From contig NC_092878.1 in assembly GCF_028372415.1 (NCBI RefSeq), positions 31,277,903-31,341,902 of the forward strand: a stretch of 64,000 nt of DNA. Reading direction: 5' to 3'. A program made the position numbers and the translations under genes. The DNA is from Notamacropus eugenii (Eukaryota; Chordata; Mammalia; Diprotodontia; Macropodidae). The notes beneath the pieces were generated by a model that saw only the letters and a program-made list of their open reading frames with translations, was not told the origin of the DNA and made no database searches. Below are positions 43,902 to 56,482 of this stretch, piece by piece (positions within the stretch are counted from its first letter, which is position 1; every line of letters starts with the position of its first letter).

Positions 43902-44156
43902 AGGCAGCTAGATGGTGCAGTGGATAAAGTGCTAGAGCTGGAGTATGGAAGACCTGAATTCAAATGTGATCTTGCACATTTATTAGCTATGTGACTCTGA
44001 ACAAGCCACTTAACTTCTGCCAGCCTCAGTTTCCTCAGCTGTAAAATGGATTTAACAATAGCACCTACCTCCCAGGATTCTTGTAAGCTCAAATGAGCTG
44101 TTTATAAAGTACCTAGCACAGTGCCTGGCACATATTAGATGTTTAATAAATGCGTT
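43902..44156 (+). mobile_element. MIR-type CORE-SINE, full length
   Basis: From 'aggcagctagatggtgcagt' to 'ctggcacatattagatgttt' all MIR parts are present and little diverged. Confidence 0.92.
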
Positions 44157-44209
44157 TTTCATTCTCTCCTTCCTTAATTGTCCTACTGTTCCCCTCAGTC
44201 AGCATTCCA

Positions 44210-44425
44210 TGAGGACTTGTGTTCAAAACTGAACTCTGCTACTTACTACCTGTGTGACTTTGGGTGAGTCATTTAACTTTGAACTTCAATTTCCTCATCT
44301 GTAAAAGGAGGGAGTTGGACTAAATGGCCTCTTAAATTCTCTTCTAGCTCTAAATCCATGGATTTTATGGTCCAATGCCTTGTGATTCCCAAGTCCAGAG
44401 CTCTTTCTACTATACTACAATGCTT
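44210..44425 (+). mobile_element. THER1-type SINE
   Basis: 'gtgtgactttgggtgagtca' and 'ggagggagttggactaaatg' mark THER1; a short inverted MIR piece follows from about 44370. Confidence 0.75.
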
Positions 44426-44635
44426 CTTTAGCTTGGATGTGAGCTGTGTCTTGAGTATAGGTAGGATTTGGAAAAAAGTGGTAGGAGAGAATTCAGAAAG
44501 GAAAGAGTATAATCAGGGTAATTAGCTTAATTAAAATGGAGCATTTATATTTGGGAGAGGTGGGAAATAAATTTGGATTGGTAGGTCGGGATTAAATTAT
44601 GGAAGATCTTTAAAAAGCATCATAGAAATATCTAT

Positions 44636-45000
44636 TTGGAACTGTAATACATCTTAAAGTCATCTAGTCTGGATCCCCTAATTTTTCAGATGAGGAAACT
44701 GCAGCCCAGAGATGTGAAGTGACTTGCCTAAGGTTACCCACTTAACAAATGACAGAGGTGGAATTTGAAACCAGGGGTTCTGACTCCAAATCCAGTATTC
44801 TAGGAATTTAGACTTGATGTGAAAGAAAAACAAAGAAACATTGTAGGCTCTTGAAGAAGAGACTGATATAATACAAGTGCTCTTTATTAAGATCAGTCTG
44901 GCAGCTAATGTCAGCTAGGAGGCAATTTTAAAATCATAGACAAACCACAGAATCTCAGTTGGAAGAGACCTCATAAATCATTGACTATGACACATTTAGT
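44636..45000 (-). mobile_element. THER1-type SINE and CR1 3' fragment
   Basis: 44636-44805 is a THER1 in - orientation ('cagatgaggaaactgcagcc'). 44930-45000 ('cacagaatctcagttggaag') resembles the CR1 terminus. Confidence 0.65.
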
Positions 45001-46685
45001 CTTGTGTCCAAGAACCTACTCTATAGCACTCCCAATATGCGAATTTCAAAGCTTCACTTGAAGATGTCTCTTGACCAAGAACATACAATCTTCCAAGGAC
45101 ATTTCTTCTATTTGTGGACAGCTCTTTTATATGCAGTCAAAATCTGTCTCGATAATTCTAAACTTTGCTACCTAAGTTCAAGCAGAAAAAGTTTATTTCC
45201 TTTTTTTATGATAGTCCAAGTTCTTGAAGACAGTGATTATGTCTTTCTTGGTGTGTCAATTGATACAAGAATTTTTTTTGTAATTAAAAAATTTTTTTGC
45301 GATATTTTACTATAATTTCTCCTATCTGCGCATATGCTCAAAGAACTCACAATCTAATGGGAAGCTCCACCGTCAGTGTGAGGCAGAACCTGTTTTACAC
45401 ATCTGAATATTGAAGCTCAAAGGTGAAATGATCATCTCCCCAATCTGCTATGGTAGTGGTGGTCCTACGCCATCTTTAATCCTTCCCTTTCTTCCAGGAT
45501 AGCTTCAGAAAAGCCCTATGCCATCATAGGTATACAATGAGCAGGGTCTAAGGTGATGGCAATGGAAATAGAAATAAGGGGAGGAAAGGAAAGACATTGA
45601 CAAAGGAATTAACAAGACAGAAAATGGAAAAGAAAATTGAATAAAGGAGATGGAGGGTGGGGAAGAAGAATTGGTAGCTTAAGAAAAAAATAGGTCTTCA
45701 CTTGGCACTGGGGAGTATATAAGGGAGATATGAGAGGGATAAAAAAAGATTACTTAGCAGAACCAAGGGCTGGATCAAAGTGGAAGTCGTTTCTTTACTC
45801 TTTAAAGGTTTGGTTTCACTTAGTTTTACATTTTCTGTGTGGTCCAGGAATAGGAGTAGAAAAGAACAGAGGCTGGGGATGGAAAAGATTAGGCAATGGC
45901 CCATTGAGTTTGGAGGAAGGAGTCCAAGTGCTTTAGAGGGCAATACTGAAGTAGTTGACCTTGGGAAGTTGAGAGCGAATCTAGAACAGTTAGAAGGGAA
46001 CCAATGATCTGGGTGGGAGCAGGAAGTACTAAGTCAAGGCAGAGAATAAGTTTAGTGGGTGTAGGGAAGTAGGAGAGATGGAAGACATCATCTTTCCTTC
46101 TTTCTAGATTTGGCTCATCTTTTTCAGAAAGCCTTTCTAGATTATCTTCAGTCATTCTAATAACCACCCAGCCTGTAGTTCACATCCTTGAATAATTAGC
46201 ACATATGTGTAGTATATCTGTTTCTGTCACTTGTTTTCTATGTATGTATCAGAGCCAAAGACTAGAACTTGGATTCCCTATAAGAGGGAAGAACTATTAG
46301 TAAATCCACTACTTTAGGTCATGTTTAGAAGTTTCTTATCAACTGTGATCATTTGTTTAAACTTAGCTTTCCTTAGTTTATTGCCTTATTAGTAACTGGT
46401 AGGTACTAAGAGTTAATTTGCTTGAAATTCACAAGTATGTGTGATGTTTTTTTTAGTAGGGTCCCACCATCTCCAGTCAGTATTTTCACAGATTTAGAGT
46501 TCTCAAGAAAGCATAATTTCTTGTTTCTTGTGCAGTCCTACTAAGGACAATGATATAAATGTATATTACATATACATACACACATACACACACACACGTA
46601 TATATACACAACACACACTACACATACATTAATTGACTTGCTTATGTCTCAGAGGTATGATTGAAACCTACATATCTACATATTC
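45001..46685. other. SCG5 intron, mostly unclassified
   Basis: Weak L2-like text appears at 45335-45370 and 46100-46280, and a TA/CA microsatellite at 46555-46630. No credible gene. Confidence 0.4.
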
Positions 46686-46689
46686 TCAT

Positions 46690-46726
46690 TATCTCTCTCT
46701 CTCTGTCTCTTTCTCTCTCTCTCTTT

Positions 46727-46772
<46 letters not shown>
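46690..46772. repeat. (CT)n-(CA)n compound microsatellite
   Basis: CT units to 46726 then CA units to 46772, the same compound structure as 21836-21951. Confidence 0.97.
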
Positions 46773-46774
<2 letters not shown>

Positions 46775-46789
46775 ACCCACCATTAACAT

Positions 46790-46915
46790 ATCAATCAATC
46801 AGTGAGCTCGGCAACTCTCTCAGACAGCTGTGTTAGAGATGAGTTAAATCAGTGGAAGGAGTTTCCACACTGATACTTCTTCATACCAATTGAAATCATA
46901 AGTCCAATATGTACA
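46790..46915 (+). mobile_element. CORE-SINE variant, tail only
   Basis: 'agctcggcaactctctcaga' and 'agtggaaggagtttccacac' match the tail of the 1640/22691 subfamily. Confidence 0.65.
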
Positions 46916-46964
46916 TTGTGATTATTTCTATAATAACTTACTATTTTTAGTTCTTTATTAAAGA

Positions 46965-47185
46965 TTATTATTTATATAGTTGTTTAGAATGTGCAAAACA
47001 CTGCATATATTATGTCATTTGAGTCACATGACAACCCTCTGAAAGTATGGCAGGCATTAAAACAGATTAGGAGACCAAATTTCAGAGAAATTAAGTGCTT
47101 TGCCAATAGTCAATGCCCAATCAGTAAGTGTAAAATCAGGACTGGAACTTAGGTCCTTGCTTGCTTTTAAGTCCACTACTCTCCA
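46965..47185 (-). mobile_element. MIR-type SINE
   Basis: 'gaatgtgcaaaacactgcat' and 'tttcagagaaattaagtgct' in - orientation. Confidence 0.75.
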
Positions 47186-47209
47186 CTGAATCTCTAAGTT
47201 AAACATGAA

Positions 47210-47320
47210 TGTCTGTCTTGTCCCTTCCATTAGATTAAAGGCACAGACTATTCATTCTCCTTTGTAGTTTTCCACAGTGTTCAATATATAGTAAGCATCC
47301 AATAAATATTGACCAAAGAA
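47210..47320 (+). mobile_element. L2 3' end
   Basis: 'attagattaaaggcacagac' and 'gtaagcatccaataaatatt'. Confidence 0.75.
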
Positions 47321-49007
47321 CTTTAAAACCTGAATGCATTCCTATGTCTTTTCATTACTTGTGCTTCACTAATATCTCCTGGGAGGTGGTCATGCCTACA
47401 AGAGGGAAGAGTTGTTTTGCAAGAAATGAACACCCAATACACTCTGATGCTAAGTAACTTACACCTGAACTCAATGACTGGTCCCTGCAAATTTCACTCT
47501 TCTTCCCCTCTGTATCCTTGAACTTCAATGTTACTCTCTCAGGAAAAAAGTTTCTGACCTAGGAAGACAAGTGTTTCCCCTTTCTAAGCATGCATCAGTA
47601 TTCTTAATCAGCACCTTGGATGACTCTAGAACATTTTCAGTAAACAAAGCAAACTCAACTGGGTGAACACAATAGATGAGTTGGATAGGGACAGTCTCCT
47701 TTGTGTGGTGCTGCAAACATAAGTTACCAATAAAGTCACTGCACTGTCTTTGGTTTAACTTCTCCAAATGGCCATTACTCCCTTACCTACAGCTATGTTT
47801 AGTTATTTCTGAGTTCATGGAATGGCTGGGTGACTTCCCCCCAAACCTAGTCTCTCAACCCCTAGTCTCTCAATTTATACAGTCAGTATTTAAAACTACC
47901 AGGATTTAGTTGCTCCCAACCTAAGACTTTCGTGCCATTGTACCTAACTCTTGGTAATGGACATACCCTTGCCATGACCCTGTCTGCACTTGGTTTCTCC
48001 ACACTGTGTACAATTCCATTTGATAAATCTAGCAGATCATTAATCCTGGGAAAGTAGCTCTTTGCAAGGTGGTACCAAGCTTGAGATTGAATCACTCATC
48101 CCTCAGTTGATCATGTTTGATCAAGTCAAGACCGAATGATCATTTGTGATGATGTTGAAGGTTTAACATTTCAGTTTAGAATTTAACTAAATGCCTTTTG
48201 ACAGCAGTGCTCTGAACTGTTAGAGGAAGGTGTTCCTAAGGAAAATCTTCCAGAACTAGAAGGCTCACTTACTGAAAAATACATTATATGGCAGCTAAGA
48301 GAGTGACTGCAAGACACCATGATGTCCTGTGGTATTTGCTCTCAGTGGAAATAAACTTACTGCCTTTTGCCTGTTCCAGCATCCCATAATTACATGGCTG
48401 ATGGAGATTCCCTCTCGTAGAGGGGTTTGAAATCTGAGAATCCCTGAATTTTAAAAATAGTTTGGATAACTGTGTTTCAGTATAATCACTTTCCTTTTTT
48501 AACCCTATGTGTCTCTTGCATTTAAGACATTCTTCTGAGAAAGTTTCACCAGAATGACAAAGGAATCCATGACATAAACAAATTAAGAACTTGGTTTAGA
48601 ACCCCTGCTCTAGTTAAGTATCCCCTAAAGTGGGTTCTTTGTCATCTGTGCACATTCACCTCTGCTGAAGCACACTAGATGTCTAAGCTCTTCAGTGATG
48701 GATAGGAAGCCTCTGTTAGAGTCTGGAACCTGCCACCTCCATTGAAAGCAGCCTGGCTTAACCTGAGGGACTTTGGCTCCTGGAGAGGTGGATTGTTTAT
48801 TAGCTTTCATTTTCTCTTGTCTGTCTGTTCAATCTATCTCTGACCGTTCCATTGCCTACAAAACAGTCAAAGTAAGGGTTGCCTAGGTCCACCTTAGTTT
48901 CTCTTGAAGCTTAGAATGGAAGCAGAGCCTGAACATATCCTGATGACCTGGGATGAATGAGAGAGTGATATTTGGGAAAGAACTAACAGGCAAAGTGAAT
49001 TATAGAA
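47321..49007. other. 1.7 kb repeat-poor SCG5 intron
   Basis: No repeat or gene recognised. Candidate for conserved noncoding sequence. Confidence 0.4.
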
Positions 49008-49145
49008 GATCAGAATGGTAGGACCATAGCTGTTGAGTTTGGAGGGACATCAGAGGTTATCTGATCCTACTCCCTTACCTTACAGATAAGAAAACCAAGG
49101 TTAAATGACTTGCCCAAGGTCACAAGTGTCAAAGCAGGGACTGTC
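49008..49145 (-). mobile_element. THER1/MIR-type SINE
   Basis: 'cttacagataagaaaaccaa' and 'aatgacttgcccaaggtcac'. Confidence 0.7.
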
Positions 49146-49263
49146 GTTTTTGGTAATAAAAATTTCATGGAACAAGGTAGTTTCAGGAAATGCTGCTGAA
49201 GAGAAAAACCAAAATATGTTTTACTTTATCATATTCTATGATATTAGAGTTTAGTTAAGCCCT

Positions 49264-49358
49264 ATTCCACTCCATCCAATCCCTTTCTGTTCTAATAAAT
49301 CTTTTCCTGCTCCATTTCATTTCATTCCATTCCTTCCATCCCATTCCATTTATTCAGC
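49264..49358. repeat. Degenerate (CCATT)n-like stretch
   Basis: 'tccatttcatttcattccat' and 'ccttccatcccattccattt' form an imperfect pentanucleotide array. Confidence 0.75.
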
Positions 49359-50902
49359 AAATTTGATTGGTACCCCATCTTGCTGTATCAGCTATCAAGT
49401 TGGTTCCACACCCACTCATGATCAATGAATTTAATATTGTGCCACAGACCAAACAAGTCCCACTCTGCTTTGAGTAATGAGGAATAAAAATGCTCATGTT
49501 GAGGTGGCATTCTGCCTGGTGGTGTTAACACTAGTGCCACTCTGGGAATTGGGAATAACATACATCCATGGAAAAGATAACCTTCAGGCAGCAAAAGTAA
49601 AGACCCAGAGTGTGATAGACTTTATCCTAGATGGAACAACCTACATGTCTGCCTTTTCTCTCTTCAAGTATTAAATTGAGCTGTTCCCCAAGAAAGCCGA
49701 CAAGTGTGATTGCAGCCAGAAACGTCCCTCTTTGGCAGATGGAGGGGCTCTTTGACTTTCCTTCCCTGGCACAGCCTTCATGCATAGTTGAGGTTGGGCA
49801 AGAGATATGGATTGTGAATCAGGGAGATTTTAATGAACATGAAAAATACAAAGCTCATTCTTGGCACTTGTCATTTTTGTCTCCACATCTATGATTTTCT
49901 AAAAAAAAATTGTTGTACTCAAACAACTCAAAAGGAATAAGTTGGTACTTCATCAAAACTTTATGCTGCACTTCCTTTATCACAGTTAAGGAAGCTTATT
50001 TAGAGTAAGATCAATCACCTCATTTATACTTGATTTTCCCTTCATTAAAAAACCAAACTAACCCAAACAACAACCAGCACAAACACCCCCATTCTCCTTC
50101 TCCCGTCCCACTCACAGGTTAAGTTTTCTGTCTTCTATAATCATAATCGAGAGAAAAATCTGTTGAGCATGTGTCCTATATTCTTGAGCTTAGTTGACTC
50201 CACTGTGTGTTTGAAATATAGCAGTATGTGGAAACACTTATACAAACTGTGGTAACAGAGCTTTTTTCCTCTCAACATAGCTTTCCTTTCTGCCAAGAAG
50301 TTTTTTTTTGGCAGTTTTTAAAAGGTTCACTCTATTAAAAATGTTATGGACCAAATGGTTTTCTTAGCATCTTTACTGGGGGCACTAACTTAAAACTACA
50401 GATGGATTGGTTGCAGAAGCCATGATGTTGAATTTATTTACTTGGAGAATTGTTACAAATAATCAAACACTACACCCCTGGAGCATTTAGTTTATGCAGT
50501 TTGTTAAAAGGGAGTGAGATACCATTCTCCTCCTCTCCCCGTCCTTGCCCCCTCGATGGCTGGTTTCTACCATAGCCATTTCATGGGGCGGTACTAGATC
50601 TGTGCTAGATTGGTTTCTAGTGCTTGTATTTTAAAATGTATTTTCCTCTTTATGTGATTGTTGATGACACTAGTGGGCCCCTGGGCACTCCAAAGGACTT
50701 TATTAAAAGCTGAAAAACCACTAACTTTTCTCTTGTGGTTTATCTTTCTGACACGACATTCTTTTCATCTAGTTCTGTTTCCAAAATATGTGTATGCAAA
50801 TGTCCACAGGAAACACAGAGTATTGCTTTTAAAATAGACATTCACCAAATTTGATCCATACTGCTACATTTGTTTCTTCTCTCCTCCCTTCCCCCTCTCT
50901 AG
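49359..50902. other. SCG5 intron before exon 5, repeat-poor
   Basis: No repeat recognised. The 250 bases before exon 5 include 'gtatgcaaatgtccac' (octamer ATGCAAAT at 50794-50801) and RUNX-like 'aaccacta' and 'tgtggttt'. Function unknown. Confidence 0.35.
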
Positions 50903-50956
50903 AACAAGAAGCTTCTTTTCGAAAAGATGAAAGGTGGACAGAGACAGAGAAGGAGG
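50903..50956 (+). CDS. SCG5: SCG5 (7B2) coding exon 5: furin-type cleavage site
   Basis: A 54-nt, phase 0-0 micro-exon follows the pyrimidine-rich acceptor 'ttccccctctctag' and precedes 'gtaact'. It encodes NKKLLFEKMKGGQRQRRR. In 7B2 this is where furin cuts to separate the 21-kDa chaperone from the C-terminal inhibitory peptide; human has a GGERRKRR basic cluster. Here the cluster RQRRR still fits R-X-K/R-R, so cleavage should be possible even though the residues differ. The exon is too short to appear as an independent ORF and was located by phase and homology. Confidence 0.95.
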
Positions 50957-53349
50957 GTAACTTACAGTCTTGACTATTTTTCTATGTTATGTTATCTGAA
51001 GAGGGTTGTTGACAAATGCTGAGACCTCAGGTTGTTCTGAAGCAACTTTAGAGTCTCATCATAAGCATTTATGAAAAATTAGGAGAGTGGTCCAGCATAA
51101 AAAGGGACCTTGCTTTGAAACTACATCCCCAGCTCTCTGATAGGCTGCTGAGACTTTGGACTACAGTATTAAAAACTCATAGCTACTATAGTTTCAATTC
51201 TTTGAAAACTCATTAAGTGCTTACTCTGTTCCTAATTTTGTGCTAGGTACTGTGGGAGATCCCAGAGAAGCCACTAAAATGAGCTCTGCCCACAAACCTT
51301 TGATAGGGCCCAACTATTTGTTTTTCTGTCTGTCTCCATGTACTAAGCTTGCATGCAGCCTGGTTGAGGAGACAGCTTACATATATGAAACACTTACTAA
51401 GTGATACAATAAAGTCAAGGGCTAAATTCCATGGTTCAAACAATAATTTATAGAAGCATTTTGTTAGAGAAGCTAAATTCAGCCATTTCCTCATACAGTT
51501 TGCCTAGACATATTCTTGTCCTTTTCCTGGCCAGATTATGCCAAATTTTCTAACTTAGCTATGTTCGTTTGCCACATGTCACATGTATCTGTTTGGAGAT
51601 TTCAACACTATCTCCTCACCCTAGTCATCCAACACGGACTCAACTGTTTACGGTGTTCTTTGACTATTACGACATTTTCTTGAAGGGAACTGAATGGACT
51701 TGAGCTTTTAATGAATTGTTTTTAAGCACTGACGCTCACAAGTTGAACATATGAAGCCTTGCTATCCCACCAACACTCCACCCTTAGAGTTTACAGTTTT
51801 ATCTCTTACTCCTTCCAATCTGATGAAAATATGGCTGTTACCAAGTCAACACCTATTTTGTGTTGAATTTTAAAAAAAAACAAACCAAGGACAACAGCAC
51901 AAGCTTTTCACATGAAGACTGTTAACACAGAAAAAACAAAAACAAATAGTTTGGCCCTATCAGAGATTAGGGAATTAGACGATAATAGTTGCAAATTGTT
52001 CTGAATAATATTCTCCAATCTATTTCCTTACTGCTGATGAGTTTTCCTTTTTCTGGCCTTAGAGTTATATAGGCTGTCCAGAAACATCATTTATCCCTAT
52101 AGCTCCATGTCACAAAGCTCCAAGCTTCTGCCTCAGTCTGAGAAAGAACAGATATACCCAAAGCAGGATTTATAAGAGAGACTCATAAGGTATCGAAAGG
52201 ATAGAAAAATACCTTATTTGGCAGAGTTAAATTACCCGGTTTAGGAGTCTTTGCCACTTGAGAATTGCCATTTGCAATCTTATAGTTGGAGGAGGAAAAG
52301 GGCCTGAGGGAGTAGTGACCGTGGAGGAACATGCAGAGTTCTAGGTCCCTACATCCTTATAAGTATGCTAGTAAATGGCCATTATATGGAGATTGACCAA
52401 GAAGTAGCCCATGATTTCCATTTCCTCTATTCTTCAAGGTGCATAAATAACATCTGCAGTAAATTCAGCAAAGAGCCTTAGTTTTTGTCCACTCCCTATT
52501 CCACCATCCCTCTGTCCTTCCTTAGGGAATGTCAGTGGGTAACTACTTAGGTCTTATCCTTAGGGAACCTAGATACCAAAATTTTGGAACTTTGGCCAGG
52601 CTTTATATTTTAGCCTCAACTTCCTTCACATGGAAAAGGCCTAGAATTTATGTCCAGGAATGTCAATGTGACCCAGTGGTATCAAGTACTGTCTGTTCTC
52701 CTGGAGCATACAAAGATCATGTCCTCAAGCCAGAAGTATTGGGTCTCAATCCTCTTGAGTAACAGAAGTTGCCTTCCCTATAATCAGTATTCAGATGGAC
52801 TTCACAGTTTGATTGAGAGACCTTAACCATCTCATTAAGTTCATGATTCAGAAAGAAGAAATTCTGGACTAGTTTAAAAGCAACACTTCTCCCAAAGAAG
52901 CTTAGCATAGGTTGTGGCTTTCCAGACAAAAAAAAAATCAAGAGCAGAGATCCAATTCTTATTTTTGTTCCAGGCAAAAGAAAGACAAAGAAAAGAAAAT
53001 GAAGACCTGAGTGCTAGATCTGGCTCCATTAACTATATAAACCGCATGATCTAGGCTGAATCAAACTTCCCTGTGTCTCAATCCTTTTAATTGTGAATTG
53101 GCTTAAATTCTTGTCCCACCTTACTTCTTGGCTCAGTGACAATATGATATGAAAGTGCCTTTATTTCTTTAGAAGAAAGGTGCTAGATAATAAACAGAAT
53201 TATGGACTGATTGTTCTTCTAAGTTAGAACAGACTATTAAGGATTATCCATCAATTGCCTGTCTATCCCCAAATTTAAAATTTATATTTTTGAATTTCAG
53301 TGCTTTTGTGTTTTCAAAGAATTATAGTGACCAATTATGGTTTCCAGAG
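50957..53349. other. 2.4 kb SCG5 intron, repeat-poor
   Basis: A short L2-like end lies at about 51190-51260. Nothing else is recognised. Confidence 0.4.
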
Positions 53350-53612
53350 AGTAAGAGTGAGGCAAATTTAAACCCTGCCTCAGGTACTTAGTAGCTATGG
53401 GACCCTGGGAAAGTCACTTAATCAGTGTCAGCCAAAGTTCTCGGCACATAATAGGTGCTTGATAAATGCATGTTGCCTCACCTCAGTTTCCTTGCTTGTA
53501 AAATAGGGATAGCAAATAGTTCCTACCTCACAGGGTTCTTGTGAGATTGAAATGAGATAAGATATACAGCACTTTGCAACCTCAAAGTGCTACATAAATG
53601 CTAGTTACTTTT
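53350..53612 (+). mobile_element. MIR-type SINE with internal L2/MIR-end insert
   Basis: The MIR core is broken after 'aagtcacttaatcagtg'. About 45 bases including 'ggcacataataggtgcttga' follow, then the MIR resumes with 'ctcagtttccttgcttgtaa'. Confidence 0.8.
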
Positions 53613-53624
53613 AGTATTTTTTTT

Positions 53625-53995
53625 TTCACATCTCTTCTTTCATGCTAACCCTGTGAGTCTTGGAGGGAAACAAGCTATTATTCTCATTTTACAGGTAAAA
53701 AAGTTGAATCCCAGGGAGACTGAGCAGCTATTACAGAGGCATATCTGAGAGAGTGGCAGTGCTCACACATCATAAAAATAATAAAAAAGTTGACATTTAT
53801 AGAGCACTCCTAGGTTTTACCAAGTGCTTTCCCTACATTATCTTATGTGAGCCTCATAGCAGACCTGTGAAGGAGATGTTATTATTATCCCCATTATATA
53901 GATGAGGAAAGTGAGAGATTAAGTCACTTGCTTGTGGTCACATAGCTGGTGAATCCTGCTCTTCCCCATTTCGAATCCTCTGTGTGCTACTACCC
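53625..53995 (-). mobile_element. Two MIR-type SINEs
   Basis: 53625-53770 ('attctcattttacaggtaaa') and 53790-53995 ('gacatttatagagcactcct', 'agatgaggaaagtgagagat') in - orientation. Confidence 0.75.
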
Positions 53996-56482
53996 GTTGT
54001 GGTATGCTGTCTCTTACAGTGTGATACTGCTTTCCCAGCCTATGTCTGCTAGTCTATTTGCTGGGTCATAAAAGCTAGTTTTAATAGGGAACTGAAAAAT
54101 TCTCACAAATGGAGGTACTGAATTGCAGTGGAACTATTTGGGTGGTTTAAAAAACATTCAAATAAATTCTCTTTTCTTTTTCTTTCCCTTCCTGTTATTT
54201 TTCCTGTTTCCAGCCTTCACCACCTTTCCCTCCCTTGCCCCTCAATATGGCACTTCCTGGGTCTGGGTAGATGGTGAAACATTCAAATGTCACATAAAAA
54301 CCCATTGCCAGTGGTAATCTCCCTAAACTTCCATCTTAGTCCAAAGTGCTGCATATGGTTTAGATGAGACTTTATGTGATCATCCAAAGCCAACCAAACA
54401 TTCAGATTTTCACTTGTAAAACACTTTTCAGTCAACCCTTAAATGTCTTACTCACTGTTCAGTCTTTACACATATTCAATTAATATTGGAGAACTCCCCT
54501 TTATTTAGTCTAAAAAGTATTTAAATTCACCTAGCAAGAAGATTTCCCAGAAAATGACTTAAAAAAAAAAACCCATATCACCCTTCACACAGGAATTTCC
54601 ACAAATTTCAACCAGGTTGGATGGTTTCACTTCTGAGCCTGTTTCTTAACTTGCTTTGAAGTAGAGCCCCAATAAGAAAGGATACAGTGTTAGCAGGAGA
54701 GCTTGAAAACCTTCCCACGATTGAGTCATTTAGCTGTCAGATGCAAAAACTGATCCCCCAATCTAGGTTTCAGGGGAGCATGCTTAGTTAAGTGCTCTAA
54801 GGGAGCATAGCACCTCCAGATGAAGCTTTGAGAATGGAAATGTGGTTTTTTGACCCACAAGGAGCCCCATCTGGACACAAAGCCCCTGCAAAATGTTGCC
54901 TCAGTGAGTCTGTTTCACATGTAACTGAATTACTAATCATTCTGGAATCATAAAATCCCGAAGTCCCTTTCTTATTTTTGTTGGGTCATTGGAAAGGCTC
55001 TTCAATAAACAAATATCTTCAAAAGCTTTTGCAACAATTTTACTTCCTGCTAAAGACTATCCTGCAAGGCTCCAATTGCTTGCTCCAACTCCAAATGCTA
55101 CAAAATAGATGTGAGTTGGAGCAGCAATGGACAAACTTTTGACTCATTCCACATGCCACCAGAGGGAAGAGTGTTTGTTACACACTGTAGAGGCCAGCAC
55201 TGGATATACAGGCTTTTCCCAAAGTGTATAGCTTTTTAATTTGACCAGCTGGATATGTGTGAGTACTAGAGACTCCCACAATGCCTCTCTACTTCACTAC
55301 TGTTTAGTACTTGAATAGAAAAAAAATCACTTATGCAATGAAAAAAGTCTTTTCAATAGCTTTTGAATTTCAGTTTCACTTCTGGTGTGCTTATAAATCT
55401 TCAGAGCTATTTTTTAAATTTTATTTTATTTTTCATTTTTAACAGTTCATATCACATAAAACAATTCCAACTTTTGGTGAGGTGATGCTTCTTTTTAAAG
55501 CATTTACAATATAGATCACAAAAGAATTTTTTTAAAACATTAACCAACTGAGACACAAATAATATTTAAGTTGCTAACTTCACAAGCTCTTGACCTAATT
55601 GTCTCCACAGTATTACTAAGAATGAAAGGACCCTAACTTATTGTTGTTGGTCTAAAGTCCTAAGCCTAATAGCTTAATTTTAGACTTAACCTCGGATGTT
55701 TTCCTACCAACAATCTATAATTGAATAGATCTGCTATTAAACTCACAAACCTTTTGACTCTAGGAAATTGCCACTAAGAGTAGGAACATTTCAGGGAACC
55801 AATATCTCCCCAACTTCATGTCAGTTCCAGGTAGGAGTGGATTGCCAACTTGCATTCAGTCAGGCTTAAAGTCGGCCAGGTGTCAGCGGGGAAATTGAGT
55901 CAGGAGAATTCTACCTCAGCCCAGGCTGAACAGCCGCTCTCCCACCATTCCCATGAGATCACCTTTTTCAGTTCATACCAGCATCTCACAGGCTTACTGG
56001 CATCATGGATTGGAGGCTCAGACCACTTTTCTTGCTATCCATACCTGGAGTTAGACTCAGAAGAACATTCATTTAATAGTCTCACAGAGCTATTTTTTTT
56101 CTAGTAAAGTATTTGATAAACCAAAAAAAATTAAAACCACCCACGGGAACATAGCATGAGAATTTTCCTGTATATAAGGATCAATAGCTAGGTTATTGGA
56201 AGGCTTATTCACTCAAGCACTCATATTTGCACAGATAAAGCATGCCAGATTATGGCGAGGGAGGGAGGGAGGTTGGTTGTTAGCTATCCTACAGGTTTAA
56301 GTTAGAAGCATAAATTCCAGTTAGCACCCTGAAATAATATTTCACTCAATAGAATCCTTCAGTAATGCCCATCACAAAGTGGTCCAGTTTATAGGGCATA
56401 TCATAATACATTGCTTCCATGTGTTTTCCTGTGTTATGCATAACTGATCCTTTTTTACATCACTAAACTATGTATTTTTCAG
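53996..56482. other. 2.5 kb repeat-poor intron before SCG5 exon 6
   Basis: No repeat recognised over most of this interval, the longest such stretch in the gene. A CTCF-like 14-mer lies at 55156-55169. It may hold conserved noncoding sequence. Confidence 0.4.
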
